DNA of 64,000 nucleotides from Hyparrhenia diplandra (Eukaryota; Streptophyta; Magnoliopsida; Poales; Poaceae): NCBI GenBank assembly GCA_015847255.1, contig JADLZK010009181.1, positions 62,001 through 126,000 on the forward strand, in the 5' to 3' direction. The notes beneath the pieces are model-generated. The model was not told the DNA's origin. It made no database searches and saw nothing but the letters and a program-made list of their open reading frames with translations. The position numbers and the translations under genes were made by a program. This document shows, in pieces, positions 55,087 through 64,000 of this stretch (positions are counted from its first letter, which is position 1; every line of letters begins with the position of its first letter).

Positions 55087-55230
55087 AAAAAAAGACTCGA
55101 CCAGGGGGAGAGACATCCCCTGGATTTTCGTCTTACGAAGATGGTGCTGCGACTCGAACCCGGGCTGGCGCAGCTAGCCGCTTCTTTGGCGTGTTGTGCT
55201 GACCAGTTGCACCGTGCGAGTGTTGGCAAT
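55087..55230 (-). mobile_element. tRNA-derived SINE, Au-like
   Basis: On the minus strand an A box-like GGTGCAACTGGTC (55201-55213) and a B box-like CGGGTTCGAGTC (55151-55162) lie in tRNA-like spacing, followed by a unique body and a T8 tail at 55087-55094. This fits the Au/Poaceae SINE class. It abuts the end of the Mutator-type element. Confidence 0.65.
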
Positions 55231-55664
55231 GTACACACATGAAAGTTCAGAAGTTTTAGATTGACTAAAAATCCAAATCAACACCTTCCATCTATGATCT
55301 GTAAACAATATGATGTAACCTAGGTTAGCCATTTGACCATTTGGCTATCTAATTACCTGTATCCATCTTGATTTTATAGGCAAATTCGTGGCCTTAAATA
55401 GACCCATATATGCACTATTAAGATTTGCAATTCAAATAGTGTCAAAACAGTCGGCTCTCCTCGCAAAGACAAATAATTGCCGCAAGTGCAAAGAAAAGTT
55501 AGAGCGTCTCCATCATATATCCTTCCCAATCTCCTATATCTAAAAAGTAGTGTTTTAGGAGATGGAGGAGCAGCAGCAGATCTCCTATCTTATCTCCTGT
55601 ACCTATAGTTTTTAAGAGATCTGCTGAAAGAAGCATCATCTCTCCTAAATAAAAGGAGACACGT
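55231..55664. other. Mostly unassigned, with a MITE-like piece
   Basis: AGAGCGTCTCCATCAT at 55502 and inverted TCTCCTAAA/TTTAGGAGA segments up to 55655 resemble the end of a small MITE. The rest shows nothing that I can name. Confidence 0.35.
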
Positions 55665-58000
55665 CACTACTACATAAATGATTTTCGGTGGCGGTTTTTT
55701 TTTGATTAACGGTGACGGTTTTTGAAACCGCCACCGAGCTAAGGTCATGTGGCGGTTTCCAAAAACCACCACCGTTAATCAAAAAAATAAAAAAAAAAGA
55801 AAAATCAAAACCCTAACCCTAATGTGCCTACATCTGGCAGCCCAGACCTGGGCCCAGTAAGGTTAGGGTTTTGAGGTAGGGCCGCCACCGCCCGGATCCA
55901 TGCCACGCCATAGGGGAGGGAGAGGAGCTCGGGCAGCCCTCGGCTACCTTGCGCCGCCGCCGCTTCGCCGGATCCGCCGCCGGCCGGAGGCTGGATTCGG
56001 GCGAGAACCGCCCCGCGCCGTGGTCTCCCCCCGCTGGATCCGGCCGCGCCTCCATGCGGTCTCCATGCCGCCGGGGAAGAAGAGCTCCGGCCACCGCCGC
56101 TCGCCGGATCCAGCCGCCAGCTGATGAGGAGGCCATGAATTACTGCTGAGATAGCTAGTACTATAGTCTACTTTTGGGGGGATTTAGGTGATTACCCATA
56201 TTGCTTTGCTACTAATAGCCTAAATTATTTTTTAAAAAATAATTAAGCCTATTTCCTAGGCCTTTTTGCTCTACTACAGTAAGATTCTTTTTAACTCTAC
56301 CAGTGGAACACATAACAGATAGCACTGCAACATCAGATACAAGTAAACCTAGTATGATGCTGTGGTCCACTACTGTTTTTTTTAAAACATACTGCCATGG
56401 ACGATAATAAGGCACATCTTAATCAAGTCACCATCAGCCAACTTTCATTATTTTCCTGAGTTGACATTCTTTAATTAGTAGGTTCACATCACATAAACCT
56501 TCGACCTGCGATTGTATAAGTCAAAGACCTAGAATCCAACATGTCCACCAACATGTCACAAATAAGTGCATGCAATCATAATCATTTCAAACACATGGGG
56601 AAAACCTGATGTTGGTATAAGGCCAAATTGTTTCAAGCGCTTCAGATTACTTTACCTTTGACAACACGGACCAGATTGCATTCTGATTAAAATCCATTAC
56701 TAAGTGAATACACAAGTGCCACAATGATGATCAAAATGCGTAATACTACAGAATTGATTTTGGAAGACACCCCAAAAATTAACCGTGGCAGGCGCCACGG
56801 TTAATGACTCGATTAACGGTGGCGGATGTTTTTATTTACGAGGCGGGAACTTTTGCAAAGCCTCGGAAAATCGATTAACTGAGGCGGGCAACTTAAAAAT
56901 GTCTATCTCGATTAATATTTATTAACCATAAAGGGCATCCTAACGTACTTTCCATGGTAAATCTATTCTTCGAGGCGGGCAAGTTAATAGGCCTGCCTCA
57001 GTAAATAGTGGCCCAATTTCTAGCCCAGGCAAAGCCCATACTCATTATTCTACCAGCCTCATATATTACCAAGACTTAGGGTTTCTTTACCTCACTCCAC
57101 TTCCTCCCTACCAGCCGCACTACCTCCGCCCAGCACTCCACTCCGCTCGACGCCTCCCTCCCTCTCTCACCTTGTGACTCCACCGAGCGGCGCCCTCCCT
57201 CTCCCTCCTCGTGACTCCATCGGATGGGGAGCCCCACCGAGACGGAGCCACGGCACCCTCCTACCTCCCTCTCCCTCCGAGGCCGGCGAGTGGGTGGCCG
57301 CCCCTCCTCCATCCCTTCCCTCCGAGGCCCACGTGCACTGGTGGCGGGCGGCCGTGCGTGAGCCCCTCTGGTCTCGTTACGCTGGTGGCGGGTGGTCACG
57401 CGAGCCTGTCCAGTCCACACGCGTGCCCCATCCGGTGGTGGTTAGGACTCCGGTGGGCGGATCTGCCTCCATCAACAGTGCCGGCGACGGATCTGCCTCC
57501 ACCAACGCAAGCAGCCCGGAGCGGTGGCGCTTCCTCCTTCTACTCCGAGCACGACACCTCCTCGATTGGATCCCAGCATGGATCCGCCCTCCAACCACCA
57601 CTTAGCGGCGGTGGGCGCGAGGATGCGGCGATGGCGCCCGGATCCGACGAGTAGCGGCGGTGGGCGTGAGGATGTGGCGATGGCGCCCGGATCCAACGAG
57701 CAGCGGTGATGGCGCCCAGATCCCACCAACAGAGCAGCGGATCCGGCCCCCGGAGCTGTGGATCCATCGATTGGCTCGACGGTGGTGGCTCCCGGCGGCA
57801 GACTACCAGGCTCGGTGGGCTCCGGGCCTCCGTGGGCTTTTTTTTTTAATTCCTAAAATTATTTACCGTGGTGTGCATTCCTAATGTGACCATCATGGTT
57901 AATCGATTAACCGTGGTGGGCACAGGCAACCATCAGGGTTAAGCCACGATTAACCATGACCTTACAACCATGGCAGTCACCTTTGCCTGCCATGAAAAAA
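55665..58000. mobile_element. CACTA-like element or elements with GC-rich cargo
   Basis: A terminus CACTACTACATAAATG at 55665 is followed by GGTGGCGGTTTT subterminal repeats in both directions (55680-55790). Related ATTAACCGTGGxGGC repeats occur at 56775-57010 and 57855-57985. Between them lie two GC-rich blocks (55860-56125 and 57110-57830) that could be captured exons; no product is recognised. No second terminus is evident, so this may be two overlapping elements. Confidence 0.5.
57604..57735 (+). repeat. 49-bp tandem repeat, about 2.5 copies
   Basis: The unit begins AGCGGCGGTGGGCG and ends near CCCGGATCCGACGAG. The third copy is shortened. Confidence 0.75.
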
Positions 58001-58009
58001 AACTCCCAC

Positions 58010-58196
58010 CTTGCATAAGCATTAATTTAATACAAACAAACTAGGGGTCACAAAACCTTCTAACTGATCTTCGAATCGCATAGCCTAATATGACTCCTGA
58101 GAAGACTAACCACCCACTCGAGATCAACCAGTCGGACATGGGCTTAGGGGCTATACCCATCGGGCGTGCTCATGCCCTCCCCCTGCTGGAAACTAT
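58010..58196 (+). mobile_element. Gypsy fragment, RIRE2/Retand-like
   Basis: ATGGGCTTAGGGGCTATACC near 58137 resembles the region before the 3' LTR of Tat-lineage elements of grasses. Only about 190 bp is present. Confidence 0.3.
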
Positions 58197-61100
58197 AACA
58201 CCCTAGGTGTTAATCCTTGCATAATCATGAGCATTGCATAGCATGAGCACCATTTTATGCATTTCATTATAGCATTATGGAAAAATATGTTTAAAATTGC
58301 TTAGTGCACCTTTACTTGCCATGCTTGTTTGAAATTGTTGCTAGAATGATTGTTGTGAACCTAATCTATGCCTAGTTATGTTTGAAATGTGTTTTAGAAC
58401 TTTGCTTTGGCATATGTCTCTTTTTGGAAATAATTTATGAATTTAACTTTACTCAAAATGACCTTTTGAATGATTTTGAAACCCTTTTCAAAACTGCTTG
58501 AAGTTGTGGTTTTCTTCAAAAATGTGCTATATAAAAGTTGTAGTACTTTTTATGTTGAACAAAAATTGTTTAACTTGCTCCTTGTGAAAATGTTTGGAAA
58601 ATGTTCAAAAAGTGCAAAAACAAAGAAGGTCAAATTAGGGTTTGATTCAAACATGGATTTTTCCTAAGTGTTTTATGTTCTTTTCAGTTTTTAATTCAAA
58701 ACTCAATTTTGCCGGCCGAATTTGAATTTGTGCAACAGGAGACTTTTGAAGCTTATGAAATTCTAAGCAACTTCCATATATAAAGTTTTCAAAAATTCTA
58801 CACGGATATCGAGGTACAGTCAAAACAGTTTGAAAGGTTGGAGAGGGGGTACCTATCGGCCACCGCCCGGCCGATAAGTCCCGCCACTGTCCCGATCCGT
58901 GGCCATGACATGGCGCGCCGCCCGACACACCGATGTGTGGCCCAAATGCAGCCGTCCCGACCCGCGCCTCGATAGGGGGGAGCCCGGGCGTTGCCTAACC
59001 CTAGCACTACTCCCCAGCTACCGCCATCGCCTTACCTTGCCGAGCAAGCCGCCGCTACGAGCTCCATCACCGCCGCCGCGTTCCACCATTTGTTCATCCA
59101 TCAAAAATCCACCAAAATAGATCCTTAGCTTTGTCTTGCTTTGCTCCATTCCTTTCCATCATCGAAACAAGGTAAAACCCAAGGTAACCGAGCCATTTCA
59201 CGTTTTCCTTCTCGTCGGCGTTCGGTCCGCCATGGCCGCCGCCGCGTCGAGCCTATTGTCGTCGTTTAGAATCGGTTTACGGGTCTTCCTATGCGTGTTC
59301 TAGCATCTCTGTGAGATGCTTGAGCTTGTGTTAAGATGAATCAACAAATAGCATCGGCAGCTGGCCGGAACACGACCTCGCCATCGTCCCCGTCCATCGC
59401 CGCCGCCGTGCATGTGTGCGGTGTAAGCTCGTCGTAGCTTCGGTTGAGCTTGTTTTGTTCATGCATGTCTCTGTTATTTTGTGTAGAGTCGAGAATGGGG
59501 CTTGTTGCATTTCGCTTCACCCTGGAATGGCTCAACGCCGTCCGTCGATGCCGCCGCCGCTCTCGTCGTCGTTGTCGTTTAAGTCGATTTGAGTTTCATG
59601 TAAAACCGTGTCAATCAATTAGTCTTGTTGAGTAGAGCACGATGATGTGCTTGGTCGCGCAATTTGGTCGCCGCCGCCGCGCCGAATCCGCCATCGACCC
59701 GCCGCCGCCCGTCCCCTATTTTTGTGTCGCTAACGTGTGGGACCCATTTGTCGGCCAGCGTTTTCTTTTCGTTTTTCTTTTTCCAAAAATACTTATGTAC
59801 ATTGTAAAAATCATAACTGGGTCATTTTTGCATGGAATTGAGTGGACAAATTTTGTAGTGCTTTTTACTCTTTGCTCTATCATATAAAAATATGAAACAT
59901 TATTTTCTAGCACTGTTTATATTTATTGTTAATTAGGTCGGGTTAATATCATTAAAATGAGAAAATGTATATCCGCTAATGGTGCAAGATAAAAATATAC
60001 TTTCTATACAAAAAGTTCTCATTTTTGTGAGTAGATTAGAGGAAAAATATTATGCATGGTATGTTCTGTGTAAGAAATGTGATTTCTTATTTTTGTGCTA
60101 AGTAACATGCTTCCTTGAGAAATTCATAAATAAATAATTAATAGTAATTTTAATATGAGAATTTTTGTGGGCTCTGTTATCTACAATCGTTATACTCGAA
60201 ATCTGTTGTCGACATTTTTTCATAATGCAAAGTATTTTCGTGCCTTGGTTTAGCCCTCTTTTTGTTATTTTTGTGTAGAACAGTTTATGCATGTGCTTGC
60301 TATGAAACTTTTATGATAGTCATGCTAGACCAGTATAATGCTCCTGTAATTTTGGTAGAATTTTCTAAGATGTTTGCATATTTATTGAATTTATGTTACA
60401 TGGAAAATACCCTAGAAATGCATGGAAATGTTATGGTAATAATTTTTGGATAATATACTTTCTGTTAATATGTCATGAAGAAGCTTTTAGAATGGTTAGC
60501 TTGCTAGTCACATGTTTTTCTACATTTAACTATCTTTTTAGTGCCTTATAAATCCTTTCATGCATGCCTTTTTAATGTCTTGCATAGTAGTTATCATTTC
60601 ATGTGTATTAGTTTATCTTTTGGGCTGGTCAGTTGGTTATTTTGAGGCTTTATAACCTTTTTTACTTGCTGGTCCAGTTTGGTAGTGTTTGCATGAGTAG
60701 TTTGTAAATTATAAGTATTGTATGTTTGCTTGTCACTTAATAACAGAGCTACTGTTTTTGCTGTTTTGAGCATAGTAGATGTTGGAATCTGGTTGAGAGT
60801 GCTGTATATGAATCGTAGATAATTTTGTAAGTTTTCCAACGAATATTTGTTTGCTGCATTTGAAACTACAGAACTCAGCTTTGCGTGCATTTTAGTGCAG
60901 ACATGTCTTGCTGCCCTCTAATGGGATTAGGGTTATTATGCATGTTTGATGAGTGTTGGCTTGATTATTCATGTAATGCTTAGTTCTCTACCACAGAGGA
61001 GATATCCACTTACTCATGTCATTCATCATAATGCATCTCACTTATCCTTCATTTACTTGTGCATCCGTAATATTCATTCTGGCATATGCATCGTATCAGG

Positions 61101-63597
61101 ATCGGAGGAGCTGGTTCAGGAGCTGACCGAGGAGCAGGAGGGGAGCTTCTTCATCTGGAGGTGCTGCCCGAAGATCCCACCAACGGAGACGTGCAGACCA
61201 CCGAGCTTCCTGAGTGCCCTGACCACGTTCCTACTACGTTTCTGAAAGGCAAGCCCCGGTGCATTGCTAAACTTCCCTATGCTTTCTAACTTAAACGAGA
61301 TTGAGTATCTTTATGTTTTGCTGGATTACGTATAGGATGTGATTGAAACCGTTGCTGCATTAATATCCTTGTTGACACTATCACCCTATCCTAGTAGCAG
61401 AGTCTAGGTTAAGGTGCTCAGATATGATGGTTGCAGTAGATAGTGATTTCAGTCACTTGTGGAGAATAAATGATGGTTAGTCACGTTGGTGATTAACAAG
61501 CTGCTGAGTAAAAGATGATGAATTAAACATGACCCGATCGGATGGAGATTTGTGGTCCTCCGTCTGGTCAGTTAAGGACTGATCTCTTTGTCGGAAGTCA
61601 ATCGGAAGTTGAAAGCACCTGTCACATAGTAGGCTCCGCGGGGACGTGAGCCACGAAGCTAATGGGTTGTTTGAGGGACCGGTGCTTGGCCGTTTAACGC
61701 TCCTCATGGAGGAAGGAAGGATGTGCTTGGGCACGGGCAATGTTAAGAGTCAGCAAGGCTGAGAGTTAACACCCCGGTTGGCTCTTGATGAGGAGGTTGC
61801 CGCCAGACCCGCGACATATGATCCCTAACATCTTGGAAGTGATTAGACTACTCTTGCTAAGTAGTTCTAGTTTGTGATATGGTATTATCGCCAGCTGGTT
61901 AGAAATTCGATTCGAATCGCCATCTCTCTTGGTTAATGAGAACCCGAGTGTTTCCACGACGCTGTAGTAAATAACTCACCATGATAATTGCTGCTGATTT
62001 ATGCTGCTGTTAAATACATGATCAAGTTACTTATGCTGTTATTATTTAATTGCTGAGCATGATTGTTTAATCTTGACTATACTGGACTTATGATTAGTAA
62101 GTTAAATAAATAACCCTGTTAATTAAGATGGATGAACCTGAAAAGTGGATAAGTTGCACTAAACAACTTTATTTTGAAATGCAAATGTGAGTTAGCCAAA
62201 TCCACTATAAAGCCAGCATAATATTTGGAGTCATTTTATTTTCAGTTGGACGGGTAAGTCTAGCTAAGTACATTCTCGTACTTAGGGTTTTATTCCCATT
62301 GTTGCATGTGATCAGCTTTTCCATGGTTACTGCAAGACTTGTTTGTATCCTGCTGATGATGAGTAATCACCTAAGGGCATGGTGTCTCCATAACCCTGTC
62401 TCAAGCTGTTGCGGGGTTGACTTAATGATGGCACTATTTAATCACTCTTATTTCGGTTGAACTATTTGCTACTTCTTTCGAAAACTATTTGCTTCCGCAA
62501 TTTGAGAACTGGTATTGTACTACTTATTTGCACTCCGATATTAATTTGTTTTCGATTGGAGTTTGGACACCTGTGGATTTGCCCTCTGAGCTTCGAAGAT
62601 CCTTGGTTGTTTTGTTGATGAGTAGAAATCACTCGGAGATTTTCGGAATACCGGGTTTATATGGACTCAAGTGTAGACTGTGATTGCTTCGGTAATTGTG
62701 AATTATACTTGATTTCTTATAAATTGGTCGGCTCTGTCATAGCTGGCATAGGAGCTTAGTTCAGTGCTTGCAGTCTGATCTGGTGTTAATTTTGAAACAA
62801 ATGACTTTCATTTGCGAAAAACGCTATGCGAAATAAAATCTTTTAGTGGTGTGAGTATAAGCTTTCAAAAGAAGAAAAATATTACTATGTGCCATGGTCA
62901 TATCCTTTAGGCCCAATTAAGGACTATCAGGTGGCTTAACTAACTTGGAAGGGATCTTGCATCATATTTTGTTGTTTATGCTGGGGTTGCTGTGCGGCCG
63001 AATGTACGGGGCTACTCACTTGAGTAATTATGTATGGATCAATTTCCTCTACGCAAAAAGGTAAAAGTGAGTTGTGACAGCATAATTGGTCAATACCAAT
63101 CTAGGGAGTGCTGGTGGACCGCACATGCATGTTTATACATGTCGTGTGATGGGTTTTCTCTAAATTTTTGGGGTGATGCTGATTTTGGTGCTGATGCGGG
63201 AATTAGTGGTAGGTGCCATTGGCATGCATATGGGATGTATGTCTGTGTGCACACCTGTGTTCATCGAACCCGCACAACGGTATGACTACTTTAATTTTCC
63301 TGCATTGCAAAAATGTTGGGCTGGAATGAAACTGTGCAGGTACACTGACAGCGCAAACGTGTAGACCGCTAGTCCCGATTTATTTTATTTTGAGAGAACG
63401 TTGGATTTGCCACCATTTATGCGATTAGAGTTAACTTACTTAGTTGGTGAGAAGCGTAAGAAAAACGTTCATGCATCATGCTTACATTTCTCATCATGGC
63501 ATTCATCTCTTGCACATCTTTCACCTTGTTAAAAGTGCTAATCCATATTATTAAAAATTGAGCTATCACCTTCTCATTCTCACACAATCTTCCAATC
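58197..63597 (+). mobile_element. Long LTR and leader of a gypsy element
   Basis: The start TATAACACCCTAGGTG resembles a TGTAACACCC long-LTR start with one change. The following 5.4 kb has the composition of long Del/Tekay-type LTRs and leaders, including a GC-rich block (58840-59110), a coding-like piece with SGADRG and GKPRC (61086-61260) and GGTAAGTCTAGCTAAGTAC near 62250. I could not place the LTR end or primer site, so the LTR/leader split is open. Confidence 0.45.
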
Positions 63598-63993
63598 TTG
63601 CTACAGATGGCTCTTGCACCAGCGTCTAGTAGCGGTACTACTGCGGACAAGATGTTCTGCATGCCTACGGTGCTGTGGCATGTGCTCCGGCAGGCTGGGT
63701 ACACCGAGGCGCCCATCTATACATGGGAGACTGCGCCCCAGGCAGACCAGATTGTCACCAGGATCCACCTGTCTATCCCTACACTTCCAGATAGTCCTGT
63801 CTGGAGGGTTTGGGAGATCACCGAGTATGGCTTATCCCCGAAAGACACGGGCAACAATGCCGCTGTTTGTGTGCTGCGAGGATTGATGGTAGATCATCCG
63901 GAGGCCTTGGCAGGGACAGCTGCTTCTTGTTTCCCCAAGGATGACCCTAGATATACTACATGGAGTCAGAATGGTGTTAATTCTTTGGACTGA
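63598..63993 (+). CDS. Intact 131-codon ORF of unknown function in a gypsy context
   Basis: The frame runs from an ATG at 63607 (in-frame context) to TGA at 63991-63993 without a break, MALAPASSSGTTAD... to ...NGVNSLD. It lies directly after a splice acceptor-like TTGCTACAG. The pattern PTVLWHVLRQAGY, IHLSIPTLPDSPVWRVWEI, AAVCVLRGL has the helix-strand-strand-helix look of a small RNA-binding fold, but that is a guess. Similar short proteins are annotated in grass retroelement neighbourhoods. It is not a standard Gag, and I see no zinc knuckle. Confidence 0.5.
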   Translation: MLQMALAPASSSGTTADKMFCMPTVLWHVLRQAGYTEAPIYTWETAPQADQIVTRIHLSIPTLPDSPVWRVWEITEYGLSPKDTGNNAAVCVLRGLMVDHPEALAGTAASCFPKDDPRYTTWSQNGVNSLD

Positions 63994-64000
63994 GGTCGAG

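Noticed and set aside
55151..55213. Possible tRNA gene on the minus strand
   Set aside because: A and B boxes are present, but the arms do not form a good cloverleaf, and a SINE body with a T-tail follows.
55808..55822. Telomere-like CCCTAACCCTAA
   Set aside because: There are only two units and the region is a CACTA-like element; this is too short for an interstitial telomere array.

Overview
This window looks like transposon-dense intergenic DNA from a grass (Poaceae); I cannot name the genus. I see no intact, ordinary single-copy host gene. Nearly everything is LTR retrotransposons nested in one another, plus CACTA, Mutator, hAT, Stowaway, Helitron-like and SINE pieces and a few gene fragments. 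The grass call rests on Athila-like gypsy elements with an Asp-tRNA primer site, a Tekay/Del-like long-LTR element, Stowaway MITEs, CACTA subterminal repeats and an Au-like SINE.

Layout. 1-9190: a minus-strand LTR (interrupted by a solo LTR with target duplication AGCTC) sits in the gag of element 1. Element 1 is a plus-strand gag-protease element that has no polymerase but carries a second, ATHILA ORF-1-like reading frame. 9191-12259: a Mutator-like transposase remnant with a convergent GRF-type zinc-finger fragment, split by a minus solo LTR (duplication ATTGG). 12260-15022: a Copia-type LTR remnant split by a plus solo LTR (duplication GGGTT). 15028-38447: a minus-strand Copia element invaded twice. 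The first invader is a Tekay/Del-like element (15194-28578, duplication GTGCG), which was itself invaded by element 2 (18366-25812, duplication CAGGG). The second is element 3 (29707-37562). 38448-41095: a truncated LTR, a CACTA-like repeat array and a fold-back element. 41218-47900: a small solo LTR (duplication GTGCT), an RPL23 pseudogene fragment, a hAT element (8-bp duplication), a 20-bp minisatellite, Stowaway MITEs and a Helitron-like end. 48130-51362: element 4, only the 3' part. 51363-58000: CACTA elements, a fold-back element, a Pack-MULE-like element and a SINE. 58010-64000: the start of another long-LTR gypsy element with an intact 131-codon reading frame.

How the parts fit. Elements 1-4 and at least five further LTRs belong to one group of non-autonomous Athila-like elements. 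Wherever coding sequence remains they have gag and protease but no reverse transcriptase or integrase, so they must have been copied by a partner. Although their sequences have diverged widely, they share a set of structured cis-elements that I can follow by eye. These are a terminal hairpin at the LTR start, a leader hairpin with a constant UGGU loop about 400-455 nt after the TATA box, a double hairpin just before the primer site, and a second purine-tract hairpin 0.85-1.75 kb before the real one. Several show compensatory base changes. Elements 1 and 2 also seem to carry an internal promoter for the second reading frame, with the same palindromes as their own LTRs. This shared kit is the most interesting system in the window.
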